From RUG572 sp964386385 (GTDB lineage: Bacteria; Verrucomicrobiota; Kiritimatiellia; RFP12; UBA1067): a stretch of DNA of 64,000 nt. The DNA is taken from contig CAYLRN010000011.1 of the NCBI GenBank assembly GCA_964386385.1, positions 36,337-100,336 on the forward strand, read 5' to 3'. The notes beneath the pieces were generated by a model. The model was given only the letters and a program-made list of their open reading frames with translations. It was not told where the DNA came from and did not search any database. Both the position numbers and the translations under genes were made by a program. Of this stretch, positions 8,836-18,040 are shown piece by piece (the stretch's first letter is position 1; each line of letters begins with the position of its first letter).

Positions 8836-10242
8836 ATGCTAAAGAAACTGTTCAGGCTGGACGAGAACAAGACATCCGTCAAGACCGAGCTTGTGGCCGG
8901 TCTCACCACGTTCATGACGATGGCGTACATTCTCGCCGTGAACCCCAACATCCTCTCGATGGCGGGCATCCCCCGCGGCGGCGTGTTCGTCGCGACGTGC
9001 CTTGCGGCGTTCGTCGGCACCATCCTGATGGCCGCCCTCTCGAACTACCCGTTCGCGCTCGCGCCGGGCATGGGCCTCAATGCGTTTCTCACGTTCGGCG
9101 TGTGCATGGGCATGGGCTACAGCTGGCAGTTCGCGCTTCTCGCGGTGTTCGTCGAAGGCCTCGTCTTCCTTGCGCTTTCGCTCACTCCCATCCGCGAGGC
9201 GATTTTCGATTGCATACCGTTCACGCTGAAGAAGGCCGTTGCGGCCGGCATCGGCCTCTTCATCTGCTTCATCGCGCTCCAGACGGCGAAGATCATCGTG
9301 AACAACGACGCCGTGCTCGTCGGTCTCGTCAGCTTCAAGAACGTCCCGTTCCACACGCAGGGAATCTGCGCGCTCCTTGCGGTCCTGGGCACGGTTCTCA
9401 CGGGCGTCATGATGTCGCGCAACGTGAAGGGCGCGATTCTTTACGGCATCTTCGTGACGTGGGGGCTTGGCATGGCCGCGCAGGCGGCGGGCATATACGT
9501 GCCGGACGCGAAGGCGGGCTGCTTCTCGCTCTATCCGGCGCTCACGTTCGACGGCATCGCGAACTCGTTCTCCGAGTTCGGTCAGACCTGCGGCGCGATG
9601 TTCGATCCGTCGGCATGGACGCACAAGGGAGATCCGAACACGGGCTGGGCGCTCGTCAGGGGGCTCGACTTCTTCGTAGTCATGTTCGCGTTCTTCTTCG
9701 TGGACCTCTTCGACACGCTCGGAACGCTGATCGGTGTCTCGATGAAGGGCGGCTTCCTCACGAAGGAAGGCAAGCTCCCGCGCATTTCGGGGGCGCTCTG
9801 CGCGGACGCGATCGCGACGTCCGTCGGCGCGGTGTTCGGCACCTCCACGACCACCACGTACGTCGAATCGGCCTCCGGCGTGATGGTGGGCGGCAAGACC
9901 GGCCTCACCGCCGTCACGACCGCACTCCTCTTCCTCTGCGCTCTCGTCTTCGCGCCCGTCTTCCTCGCGGTGCCGGGCTTCGCGACGGCCCCCGCGCTGA
10001 TCGTAGTAGGCTATCTCATGCTCTCCTCCGTCGCGGAGATCGACTTCGGCGACGCGAGCGAGGCGATCCCCGCGTTCCTCACGGTCGCGTTCATGCCGTT
10101 CGCCTATTCTATCTCGGACGGCATCATGGCGGGCGTGATTTCGTACACGCTCATCAACCTCATCGCCGGCAAGGCGAAGAAGATCCACTGGATAATGTAC
10201 GTTCTCACGGCTGTCTTCATTGCGAAGTACGCACTGATGTAA
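8836..10242 (+). CDS. AzgA-type NCS2 purine (guanine/hypoxanthine/adenine) permease
   Basis: A 468-residue inner-membrane transporter with 12-14 hydrophobic segments. The start MLKKLFRLDENKTSV follows AAGGAA and matches the usual N-terminus of the AzgA/PbuG branch. Diagnostic stretches are LVAGLTTFMTMAYILAVNP near the start, ALAPGMGLNAF in TM3, and GTSTTTTYVESASGV in the TM10 region, all typical of purine:H+ symporters. It is the first gene of a salvage cluster: 13 bases separate it from a uracil permease, followed by an outer-membrane barrel and a phosphoribosyltransferase. I see no purine riboswitch in the 120 bases upstream. Family sure; which purine is preferred is not. Confidence 0.9.
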   Translation: MLKKLFRLDENKTSVKTELVAGLTTFMTMAYILAVNPNILSMAGIPRGGVFVATCLAAFVGTILMAALSNYPFALAPGMGLNAFLTFGVCMGMGYSWQFALLAVFVEGLVFLALSLTPIREAIFDCIPFTLKKAVAAGIGLFICFIALQTAKIIVNNDAVLVGLVSFKNVPFHTQGICALLAVLGTVLTGVMMSRNVKGAILYGIFVTWGLGMAAQAAGIYVPDAKAGCFSLYPALTFDGIANSFSEFGQTCGAMFDPSAWTHKGDPNTGWALVRGLDFFVVMFAFFFVDLFDTLGTLIGVSMKGGFLTKEGKLPRISGALCADAIATSVGAVFGTSTTTTYVESASGVMVGGKTGLTAVTTALLFLCALVFAPVFLAVPGFATAPALIVVGYLMLSSVAEIDFGDASEAIPAFLTVAFMPFAYSISDGIMAGVISYTLINLIAGKAKKIHWIMYVLTAVFIAKYALM

Positions 10243-10255
10243 TCAAAGGGTCAAA

Positions 10256-11671
10256 ATGGCAGACAACGACAATTCCGCCGACGCGAAAAACGCCGCGTCC
10301 GACTGCGTCTACGACGCCCGTACGCTGGGGCTTCCGAGAATGGGGCTGCTTGGCGTCCAGCACATGTTCGCCATGTTCGGGGCGACGATTCTCGTGCCGA
10401 TACTGACGGGGCTTTCGCCGTCCGCCACCCTGCTCTGGGCCGGCCTTGGCACGCTCCTCTTCCATTTCCTCACGAAGCGGATCGTGCCGGCGTTCCTCGG
10501 GTCGTCGTTCGCGTACCTCGCCGGGTACTTCGCGCTCACGGGCCTCGCCGGCACGGCCGGGTACGAGCAGCTGACGAAGCAGGTCGCCCTCCAGTACGCC
10601 TGCATCGGCGTGGCGGCGTCGGCGGTCGTGTATTTCGCCGTCGCGGCCTTTGTCAGGGTCTGCGGCGTCAGGACGGTAATGAAGTACTTTCCGCCCGTCG
10701 TGACCGGCCCGATCATCATCGGCATCGGGCTTGTGCTCTCGCCCGTTGCGGTGAACAGCTGCGAGACCTCCTGGCCGGTCGCGATCGTCGCGATACTGAC
10801 CGTGATCGCGTTCTCCGTGTGGGGACGCGGAATGTTCAAGATCATTCCGATTCTCATGGGCGTCGTCTTCTCCTATGCGGCGGCGTACGTCTGCGGAAAG
10901 GCCGGATGGCTTGCCCCGATCGACTACTCCGCCGTTGCGAACGCCGCGTGGGTGGGGCTTCCGGTCCGCATGGAGAACACGGTGTTTCCCATTCTTGCGA
11001 ATCCCGACGCCGGCCTCGTGGCGACGTCCCTTGCGATAATCGTTCCGCTCGCGTTCGCGACGATAATGGAACATGTCGGCGACATATCCGCGATCAGCTC
11101 CACGGTGAGCCGCAACTACTTCAAGAATCCCGGACTCCACCGCACGATGCTCGGCGACGGACTTGCGACGCTGCTGGCGTCCCTGTTCGGCGCGCCCGCC
11201 AACACCACGTACGGCGAGAACACCGGCGTCCTGTCGCTCTCGAAGGTCTACGACCCGCGTGTTATACGCATCGCGGCAGTCCTTGCGATACTCGTCTCGT
11301 TCTGCCCGAAATTCTCCGCGTTCATCGGCACCGTGCCCGGCGCCACGATCGGCGGCGTGTCGTTCGTCCTCTACGGGATGATCTCGGCGGTGGGCGTCCG
11401 CAACCTCGTGGAGTCGCGCGTCGACCTCGGCAAGTCCCGCAACATGCTCATCGCGGCGATAATACTCGTCCTCACGCTCGGCATATCGTTCTCTAAGGCG
11501 GGCGCCGTCAAGTTCACGGCGTTCGGCGTCAATTTCGCGCTGTCCGGACTTGCGGTGGGGGCCCTCACCGGCATCGCCCTCAACGCGCTCCTGCCCGGCA
11601 AGGACTACGAATTCTCCGAGACGGACTCCTCCATGAAGGACGCCGACAAGTTCGGCGGGGTGAAGTCCTGA
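10256..11671 (+). CDS. uraA: Uracil permease, NCS2 family
   Basis: A 471-residue nucleobase:H+ symporter. GVQHMFAMFGATILVPIL at the first membrane segment and FLGSSFAYLAGYF in the third match UraA/PyrP very closely. NTTYGENTGVLSLSKVYDPR in TM10 is the UraA signature, distinguishing it from xanthine/urate permeases. A cytoplasmic N-terminal tail of about 28 polar residues precedes the first helix. It lies 13 bases after the purine permease and 33 bases before the outer-membrane barrel gene, so the operon imports both purines and pyrimidines. Inner membrane. Confidence 0.9.
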   Translation: MADNDNSADAKNAASDCVYDARTLGLPRMGLLGVQHMFAMFGATILVPILTGLSPSATLLWAGLGTLLFHFLTKRIVPAFLGSSFAYLAGYFALTGLAGTAGYEQLTKQVALQYACIGVAASAVVYFAVAAFVRVCGVRTVMKYFPPVVTGPIIIGIGLVLSPVAVNSCETSWPVAIVAILTVIAFSVWGRGMFKIIPILMGVVFSYAAAYVCGKAGWLAPIDYSAVANAAWVGLPVRMENTVFPILANPDAGLVATSLAIIVPLAFATIMEHVGDISAISSTVSRNYFKNPGLHRTMLGDGLATLLASLFGAPANTTYGENTGVLSLSKVYDPRVIRIAAVLAILVSFCPKFSAFIGTVPGATIGGVSFVLYGMISAVGVRNLVESRVDLGKSRNMLIAAIILVLTLGISFSKAGAVKFTAFGVNFALSGLAVGALTGIALNALLPGKDYEFSETDSSMKDADKFGGVKS

Positions 11672-11704
11672 TTTTCGCAAACCAAGCACAGAAGAAGGAA
11701 GACA

Positions 11705-12628
11705 ATGAAGAAACTGCTCACAACCGCGCTCGCCGCCTGCGCCTTTGCGGCAATCGCCGCCGATGCCACGTCTGAGACGAAGCCGCAGGTCGAACTCGAG
11801 GAGAAGGACGACGCGGCGTTCGCGATCTGGGGATTCGGCAACTACGGAATGTATTCCGGCTACCAGCTCTACGGCTCGCTCGTCAACTCCGAGCCCACGA
11901 TGCAGGGCTACGCCGAGGCGAACGTCTCCATCCTCCCGAACGACATCGACCTGGGCTATCTCGGCGTCGGCGTGTGGTCCAACAGCGACCTCACCGACAA
12001 GCGCCGCGACCTCTACGGCAAGGCGTTCAACGAATGGGACTTCAACGTCCACTGGGGACGCACCTTCTGGTTCGACGACGAGCGCACGTGGGGTCTCGAC
12101 TATCGCACCGAGGTCGTGTGGTACTACTATCCGCACGGACGCGGACACGACCACAACACGCACGGCAAGTCGCACTTCCAGTACGGCCGCAAGACCATGA
12201 CGACGATGGACTGGAACCACGCCTTCGAGCTGAAGAACCCCTACGTCACCCCGTACTTCAAGTGGGTCCACGAGTACCACGAGAACAAGGCCAACCTCTG
12301 GCTCGGCGGGTTCAAGAAGACGATCGACGTGTGCGAGAACTTCACCATGACCCCGGTCTTCGAGATGGTGTACCGCTCCAGCAGGTACAACTGGTGCTTC
12401 CCGACTGCGGGCTGGACGGAAGTCCACGGGTCCGGAATGGCGTCGACCAAGCTCGGCGTCGACTTCAACTACGCTATCACCGAGAACTTCGGCCTTTTCG
12501 CGAAGGCCTACTGGTGCCACACCGTGGATCATTCGCTCCGCGCCGCCGCCGAGCACGGAAGCGGCGGAGACTATGGCCAGTACAAGGACTTCGCCTGGGG
12601 CGGCCTCGGCGTAACCTTCAACTTCTAA
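11705..12628 (+). CDS. Outer-membrane beta-barrel protein of the nucleobase operon
   Basis: A 307-residue protein with a Sec signal (MKKLLTTALAACAFAAIAAD) and then alternating polar/aromatic strands rich in Tyr, Trp and Gly, ending in Thr-Phe-Asn-Phe. A C-terminal Phe is the recognition signal for outer-membrane barrel assembly. It sits between the uracil permease and the phosphoribosyltransferase, so I infer a channel for nucleosides or nucleobases, in the role that Tsx plays in enterobacteria. No sequence motif proves homology to Tsx. SD AGAAGGAAG. Barrel prediction good, substrate by context only. Confidence 0.65.
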   Translation: MKKLLTTALAACAFAAIAADATSETKPQVELEEKDDAAFAIWGFGNYGMYSGYQLYGSLVNSEPTMQGYAEANVSILPNDIDLGYLGVGVWSNSDLTDKRRDLYGKAFNEWDFNVHWGRTFWFDDERTWGLDYRTEVVWYYYPHGRGHDHNTHGKSHFQYGRKTMTTMDWNHAFELKNPYVTPYFKWVHEYHENKANLWLGGFKKTIDVCENFTMTPVFEMVYRSSRYNWCFPTAGWTEVHGSGMASTKLGVDFNYAITENFGLFAKAYWCHTVDHSLRAAAEHGSGGDYGQYKDFAWGGLGVTFNF

Positions 12629-12641
12629 TGCGACGGAAGAG

Positions 12642-13190
12642 ATGGAAACCTGCAAGCACTATCTCTCCGCCAATGAATTCCTGCACGACTCGTGGCGTCT
12701 CGCCGCGACCGTGCGGAATTCCGGATGGCGTCCGGACATCCTGATCGCCCTATGGCGCGGCGGAGCGCCCGTCGGGGTCACGGTGCACGAGTACCTCAAC
12801 GCGGCGGGCTGGGAAGTCCGCCACATTCCGCTCAAGTGCGCCAGCTACACGGGAATCGGACTGAACCCCGGCGGCGTGAGCTTCACGCTTGGCGAGGAGA
12901 TATTCGGCATGATACGCAAGGGCGACAAGGTGCTTGTCGTCGACGACGTGTTCGACACCGGCAAGACCGCCCAGGCGGTCTACGACAGGATTGTCGCCGC
13001 CGGCGCGGAAATGCGCATGGCCTGCGTCTACTGGAAGCCGGAGAAGAACACGACGCGGCTTCGTCCGGACTACTTCGCCAAGGACGTGGGGAACGACTGG
13101 ATCGTCTTCCCCCACGAAATCGTCGGGCTTGCGCCGGACGAGGTGGCGGTCAAGGACCCGGTCCTTGCGGAACTGATGACCTCCCACTGA
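12642..13190 (+). CDS. Purine-type phosphoribosyltransferase
   Basis: A 182-residue cytoplasmic enzyme. VLVVDDVFDTGKT (about residues 98-110) is the PRPP-binding loop of type I phosphoribosyltransferases, and ILIALWRGGAPVG near residue 35 is the PPi-binding region. The overall form resembles xanthine/hypoxanthine-guanine enzymes that turn an imported base plus PRPP into the nucleotide. Position at the end of the permease operon supports this: transport followed by trapping. It starts 14 bases after the barrel gene. The choice between hypoxanthine, guanine and xanthine cannot be made from sequence alone. Confidence 0.8.
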   Translation: METCKHYLSANEFLHDSWRLAATVRNSGWRPDILIALWRGGAPVGVTVHEYLNAAGWEVRHIPLKCASYTGIGLNPGGVSFTLGEEIFGMIRKGDKVLVVDDVFDTGKTAQAVYDRIVAAGAEMRMACVYWKPEKNTTRLRPDYFAKDVGNDWIVFPHEIVGLAPDEVAVKDPVLAELMTSH

Positions 13191-13291
13191 AGAGGCTCTT
13201 GTCGCCGCAGCGCCGCCGTCGGCTTTCGTTCCCGGCCGCGCTGCGCGGTGATGCGCGTTGCGATCGTGGCACGACCGAGGAGAATGAACCG

Positions 13292-15883
13292 ATGAAGATG
13301 AAAATGAATGCGAGTGGTGCGCACGGCTGTCTGCCCGCAAGGCGCGTACTTTGCGCGGGCGCGTTCCTGCTGGCGATGGGCTTTGCATCCGCCGCGGCCG
13401 GCGCGACGGCGAAGCTGCCGCTCAAGGCAGGGTGGAAGTTCGTAAAGGCGGACGACCCGAAGTACGTCTGCGACGCGAACCTCTCGAACGAGGTGCGCCG
13501 GCTTTCCGCCATCCTCGACCGAGCGGACCGCGGCGACCTTTCCGGCGCGTTCGACTTCGACTGGGCGAAGCCGGAGTTCGACGACTCCGCCTGGACCGAC
13601 GTGCGCGTGCCGCACGACTGGGGCGTGATGAAGAGCTTCGACCCGGCGCTGCCGTATGGCGACGCCTTCCTCGACGTCACCGGCGTCGGCTGGTACCGCA
13701 CGTCGTTCGTTTTCCGCGGCAAGACGCTGGAGGCCGGCGGCCGCTCGGCCGTCCTGCCGCCGAACGGAAAGGTGATCTTCGAGTGCGACGGCGCGATGAG
13801 CTTCGCGCAGGTCTTCGTCAACGGACGCTTCGTCGGCGGCTGGCCGTACGGCTACACGCGCTTCCGCCTCGACCTCACGCCCCACCTCCGCCCTGACGGC
13901 GCGAACGTGCTGGCCGTCCGCTGCCACAACGTCCCCCATTCGTCACGCTGGTACACGGGCGGCGGCCTCTACCGCAACTGCCGCCTGCTTGTCCTGCCGG
14001 AAGACCACGTCGTCCCCGGCTCAGTCTTCATCACCACGCCGGAGGTGACGGCAAAATGGGCGAAGGTGCGCGTCCGCTACGAGATGTCCAAGAGCGGCGG
14101 GAAGGAACGCTCTTTCAAGGTCGACAGCCCGCGCCTCTGGGACGTCGACGACCCGTACCTCTACACCGTCGACGTCGAGGGCGACGCGTACCGCTACGGC
14201 ATCCGCACGATATCCTTCAACTCCGACGAACGCCGATTTCAGCTCAACGGGCGCACCGTGCCGCTTAACGGCGTGTCCATGCACCACGACTTCGGCGTCC
14301 TCGGCGCGGCGTGGAACCGCACCGCCCAGAAGCGGCGTCTCGCGCTCTTCAAGGAGGCGGGCGTGAACGCAATCCGCTCGTCGCACAATCCGCCCGACGA
14401 GGGACTGCTGGAGCTCTGCGACGAGATGGGCATTCTCGTCAAGGACGAGGTGTTCGACACCTGGCGGCGCATCGGCGACGCCGGCAAGCGCGCGCACGAC
14501 TACCACCTCCTCTTCGACGCATGGCACGAGCGCGACGTGCGCGCGTGGGTTCGCACTGACCGCAACCACCCCTCGGTGATTCTCTATTCCGTCGGCAACG
14601 AGGTCTGCGACCTGAAGCCGTGGACGAAGGACCTGGCGGGCGGCGTCCGGACTGCCCGGCGCCTCGCCGTCATCACGGCGGAGGAGGACCCCACGCGCCC
14701 GACGTGCAACGCGAACAACGAGGCGGTCAACTTCACAAACGACTATCCGACCGTCCTTGGCGTGATGGGCTGCAACTACATGCCATGGCAGTATCCGCGC
14801 CTGAAGGCGGCGTACCCGGACGTGCCGTTCTTCGGCACGGAGACCGTCTGCGCCATGTCCACGCGGGGCGAGTACCGCTTCCCAGTCGTCAAGCGCTGCC
14901 AGCGTCCGGACGAGTTCGACAGCTTCTACATGTCCAGCTACGGATGGGAAGGGTGCGGATGGACTTCTATCAACTCCGGCTGGGCGTGCCCGCCGGACGC
15001 GCAGTGGCACTGGATGGACAAGGTCGGCACCTGCATGGGCGACTTCATCTGGACTGGAATCGACTACCTTGGCGGACCCTACTACTGCGACTCCATGCGC
15101 AAGCGCCCGCGCTTCGCCGATCCCGTCCTTCAGGCGCAGGCGCTTGCCGACGTGAAGAAGTACGGAATGGCGCGCGCGGCCATCCACTCGTGCGGCACCG
15201 GCTTCCTGGACCTCGCCGGCTTCAAGAAGGACTACTTCTACCTCTACCAGTCGCGCTTCCTGCCCGACCTTCCGATGGCGCACGTCCTGCCGCACTGGAA
15301 CTGGAAGGGGCGCGAGGGCGAGGTCACCCCCGTGTACGTCTTCACGTCCGGCGACGAGGGCGAACTGTTCCTGAACGGCCGCTCGCTCGGACGCCGCCGC
15401 AAGCAGCCCGGCGTCTGGGACCGCGCCTACCGACTCTGCTGGGATGACGTGCGCTACGAGCCTGGCGTCCTTGAGGTCGTCGTCTACAAGGGCGGACGCG
15501 AATGGGCGCGGGAGACGGTGCGGACGACCGGTCCCGTCTCCGCGCTGAAGATCGCCGCGGAGAACGCCGAGATCGTCTCCGACGGCGAGGACGTCGCGTA
15601 CGTGAACGTCTGCGTCGTCGACGCTGCGGGCGACGTTGTGCCGCGCACTCGGAACGTCGTCAAGTTCTCGGTCAACGGCCCTGGCGAGGTCGTCGCGACG
15701 GACAACGGCGACGAGACGAACATGGGCGACTTCCGAAAGCCGGAGTGCCCGGTCTTCAACGGCCTGGTACAGGCAATCGTCCGCGCCCGCCCCGGCGCCT
15801 CCGGGAAGATCTTCGTCACGGCGACGGCAGACGGCTGCAGCCCCGTACGAGCGGGGATATCCGTAAAAGGCGAGGCGCGGTAG
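13292..15883 (+). CDS. Secreted GH2 beta-galactosidase-like enzyme (DUF4982 type)
   Basis: An 863-residue secreted hydrolase. The start at 13292 follows GAGGAGA; a long signal peptide ends near ASAAAGA. Domains: sugar-binding jelly roll (about residues 80-250, with VPHDWGV and WYTGGGLYRNC, both typical of GH2), immunoglobulin-like domain, TIM barrel from about residue 330 (GVSMHHDFG, RSSHNPPDEGLLELCDEMG), then C-terminal beta domains of the DUF4982 kind. SVGNEVCD contains the acid/base Glu (about E437) and FFGTETVCAMSTRGEY the nucleophile (about E517). This branch includes beta-galactosidases and beta-glucuronidases of gut Bacteroidetes and Verrucomicrobia. It follows the nucleobase operon by 101 bases and looks separately expressed. 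Substrate uncertain. Confidence 0.85.
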   Translation: MKMKMNASGAHGCLPARRVLCAGAFLLAMGFASAAAGATAKLPLKAGWKFVKADDPKYVCDANLSNEVRRLSAILDRADRGDLSGAFDFDWAKPEFDDSAWTDVRVPHDWGVMKSFDPALPYGDAFLDVTGVGWYRTSFVFRGKTLEAGGRSAVLPPNGKVIFECDGAMSFAQVFVNGRFVGGWPYGYTRFRLDLTPHLRPDGANVLAVRCHNVPHSSRWYTGGGLYRNCRLLVLPEDHVVPGSVFITTPEVTAKWAKVRVRYEMSKSGGKERSFKVDSPRLWDVDDPYLYTVDVEGDAYRYGIRTISFNSDERRFQLNGRTVPLNGVSMHHDFGVLGAAWNRTAQKRRLALFKEAGVNAIRSSHNPPDEGLLELCDEMGILVKDEVFDTWRRIGDAGKRAHDYHLLFDAWHERDVRAWVRTDRNHPSVILYSVGNEVCDLKPWTKDLAGGVRTARRLAVITAEEDPTRPTCNANNEAVNFTNDYPTVLGVMGCNYMPWQYPRLKAAYPDVPFFGTETVCAMSTRGEYRFPVVKRCQRPDEFDSFYMSSYGWEGCGWTSINSGWACPPDAQWHWMDKVGTCMGDFIWTGIDYLGGPYYCDSMRKRPRFADPVLQAQALADVKKYGMARAAIHSCGTGFLDLAGFKKDYFYLYQSRFLPDLPMAHVLPHWNWKGREGEVTPVYVFTSGDEGELFLNGRSLGRRRKQPGVWDRAYRLCWDDVRYEPGVLEVVVYKGGREWARETVRTTGPVSALKIAAENAEIVSDGEDVAYVNVCVVDAAGDVVPRTRNVVKFSVNGPGEVVATDNGDETNMGDFRKPECPVFNGLVQAIVRARPGASGKIFVTATADGCSPVRAGISVKGEAR

Positions 15884-15885
15884 CG

Positions 15886-15914
15886 TTGCGGCCGGGGGGG
15901 CGATTTGCTACAAT
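15886..15914 (+). promoter_or_regulatory. Promoter of the aldo/keto reductase operon
   Basis: TTGCGG (15886-15891), 17-base spacer, TACAAT (15909-15914), 27 bases before the start codon at 15942. It begins three bases after the end of the GH2 gene. Confidence 0.6.
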
Positions 15915-15941
15915 CTGAACCGCTTTGAAGAAGGAAATCCC

Positions 15942-17288
15942 ATGGCAACTAACGAACTGAGTCGCCGCGCCTTTCTCGCCGGCGGCAGACCTGCGCCGGA
16001 CAAGATGACCATGCGCGCGGGAGGGCACGGCGACGCCGTGTCCCTCCTCGGCTTCGGAATGATGCGCCTCCCCACCGTCGACGGATGCCACGCGAACGGA
16101 TGGGACAAGGCCGGCTTCAGCGAAACTGCGATCGACCAGGAGATGGTGAACCGGCAGGTGGACTACGCGCTCGCGCACGGCGTGAACTACTTCGACACCG
16201 CGCCAGTCTACTGCCGCGGCGAGAGCGAGACCGTCCTCGGAAAGGCGCTCGCCCGCCATCCGCGCAAGGGGCATTTCATCGCCACCAAGCTTTCCAACTT
16301 CGCCGAGGCGTTCTGGCCGCTCGAAAAGTCGAAGGCGATGTTCGAGAAGAGCCTGAAGGACCTTCAGACGACATACGTCGACTACTATCTGCTCCACAAC
16401 ATCGGCGGCGGGTCGGCGAAGGGCGACGGACTTGCGACGTTCAAGCGGCGCTTCGTCGAAAACGGCGTCCTTGACTGGCTCGTGGAGGAGCGGAAAAGGG
16501 GGCGCATCCGCAACCTGGGCTTCTCCTTCCACGGCGACGTCCGCGCGTTCGAGTGGTGCATGGACAACCACGACCGCTATCGCTGGGACTTCGTCCAGAT
16601 CCAGCTGAACTACGTGGACTGGAAGCACGCCGCCGAGACGAACAAGAACAACCAGGACGCCGAGAAACTATATGCGGCCCTCGACGAAAAGGGCATTCCC
16701 GTCGTGGTGATGGAACCGCTGCTCGGCGGCCGGCTGGCCCGGTTCAACGCCGCGCTTTCACAGGCGCTGACTCCGCTCGACCCGGAAGCCGGACTCGCCG
16801 AATGGGCGTTCCGTTTCGCGGGGCATCTTCCCCGCGTCGCCGTCTGCCTCTCCGGCATGACGCGCATGGAGCACCTGGAGGAGAACTGCGCCGCGTTCTC
16901 GCCCCTCCGTCCCCTTTCCGCCCGTGAACTCGCCGCGCTCGAAATGGCGGCGCAGGCCTACGTGAAGGGCAAGTCGATTCCGTGCAACGAATGCCAGTAC
17001 TGCATGCCGTGCCCGTATGGACTTGACATTCCCGGCATTCTCGGACACTGGAACCGCGTCGTCGCGCGCAACCGCCTTCCGGACAACCCGCGCACCCCCG
17101 ACTTCCCCGCGCTGCGGACTGAGTATCTGCGTTCCTACGAGAAGGCCGTTCCTCCTCTGCGGCAGGCCGCGCATTGCGTGACGTGCGGACGCTGCGTCCC
17201 GCACTGTCCGCAGTCGATCGACGTCCCGAAGGAGATGATGATGATCGACGCATTCGTCGAAGACTTGAAGAAAGGCATCCGTCAATGA
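15942..17288 (+). CDS. Aldo/keto reductase with C-terminal 2x[4Fe-4S] ferredoxin domain
   Basis: A 448-residue protein of the COG1453 type. An aldo/keto reductase barrel occupies about residues 20-330: LLGFGMMRLP at the first strand, NYFDTAPVYCRGESE with the catalytic Asp-Tyr, and YLLHNI. It ends in two cluster-binding regions, CNECQYCMPCPYGLDIP and CVTCGRCVPHCPQSIDVP. The start SRRAFLAGG looks like a twin-arginine signal but lacks a long hydrophobic stretch, so export is doubtful. The stop overlaps the start of the NapH-like gene (ATGA), and that gene in turn overlaps a third, so the three are translationally coupled. The likely role is electron transfer between a carbonyl/alcohol pair and the membrane ferredoxin partners. 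Confidence 0.85.
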   Translation: MATNELSRRAFLAGGRPAPDKMTMRAGGHGDAVSLLGFGMMRLPTVDGCHANGWDKAGFSETAIDQEMVNRQVDYALAHGVNYFDTAPVYCRGESETVLGKALARHPRKGHFIATKLSNFAEAFWPLEKSKAMFEKSLKDLQTTYVDYYLLHNIGGGSAKGDGLATFKRRFVENGVLDWLVEERKRGRIRNLGFSFHGDVRAFEWCMDNHDRYRWDFVQIQLNYVDWKHAAETNKNNQDAEKLYAALDEKGIPVVVMEPLLGGRLARFNAALSQALTPLDPEAGLAEWAFRFAGHLPRVAVCLSGMTRMEHLEENCAAFSPLRPLSARELAALEMAAQAYVKGKSIPCNECQYCMPCPYGLDIPGILGHWNRVVARNRLPDNPRTPDFPALRTEYLRSYEKAVPPLRQAAHCVTCGRCVPHCPQSIDVPKEMMMIDAFVEDLKKGIRQ

Positions 17289-18040
17289 ACAGGAAGATCT
17301 TGAGAGTTCTGCGTTTTATTTTGGGGCTTGCCAACCTGGCCGCCCTCGTCTGCGTGTTCGCGATTCCGCCAGACCCGATCGAGCCGATGACGCGGCCCGT
17401 CGAATGGCTGTCGTGGCTTGCGAAGCTGCAGTTCGCCCCCGCCGTCCTGGCGCTGGACGCCGTCGTGCTGCTCGCCCTCGTCGCGCTCACGCTCTTCTGC
17501 GGTCGCTTCTACTGCGAGGTGGTGTGTCCGCTTGGCGTATCGCAGGACGTCCTGCGGAAGTCCTTCTTCTTCGTGAAGCGCCTGGGCGTCCGCCGCGTCT
17601 GCAGCCGCCTTCCTGTCTCGCGTCCGCAGCTGGCCGTGCGCCTTGCCGTGCTGGCGGCCGCCGTCGCGATGACGGCGGCGGGTCTTGTGGGATACGCCTG
17701 GGTGGATCCCTACGGAATCTTTGGACGCGCTGCGGTCTGGGTTCGCGGGGCCGCCGTTTCGACCGCGCCACTCGCGCAGGGCGCCGGCGGCTGGCTTGAG
17801 GCGCTGCTGGCGGCAGGGCCGTTCGCGCTCGTCATGGTCCTCGTCTTCGTCGGGAATGGGCGCTTCTGGTGCAACTGGATCTGCCCCGCGGGCACCGTCT
17901 TCGCGGGCCTTGCATGGATCTCCCGCAGAAGCGGGAAGATGGATCGCACGACGTTCGACACGCATTGCGGGAACTGCCGCGCCTGCTTCCCCGCCACGAA
18001 GGCGCAGGCGGAGTGCGGCGAAGAAGGCGGTGCTGCATGA
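17285..18040 (+). CDS. NapH/YccM-like membrane 4Fe-4S polyferredoxin
   Basis: A 251-residue inner-membrane protein with four or five hydrophobic helices. The start at 17285 overlaps the previous stop. Two loop motifs define the family: CGRFYCEVVCPLGV and CNWICPAGTVF, the cysteine-rich cytoplasmic/periplasmic loops of NapH, NosR and RnfH-type quinol-linked proteins. A third cysteine set, CGNCRACF, lies near the C-terminus. It probably takes electrons from the quinone pool and passes them to the NapG-like partner encoded next. No nitrate or nitrous-oxide reductase genes are near, so the electron acceptor here is different and presumably the aldo/keto reductase. Confidence 0.8.
   Translation: MNRKILRVLRFILGLANLAALVCVFAIPPDPIEPMTRPVEWLSWLAKLQFAPAVLALDAVVLLALVALTLFCGRFYCEVVCPLGVSQDVLRKSFFFVKRLGVRRVCSRLPVSRPQLAVRLAVLAAAVAMTAAGLVGYAWVDPYGIFGRAAVWVRGAAVSTAPLAQGAGGWLEALLAAGPFALVMVLVFVGNGRFWCNWICPAGTVFAGLAWISRRSGKMDRTTFDTHCGNCRACFPATKAQAECGEEGGAA

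Noticed and set aside
8836..8838. Longer start of the purine permease at 8716
   Set aside because: The extra 40 residues overlap the end of the pseudogene region and carry no membrane helix; the internal ATG has the SD and the conserved N-terminus.
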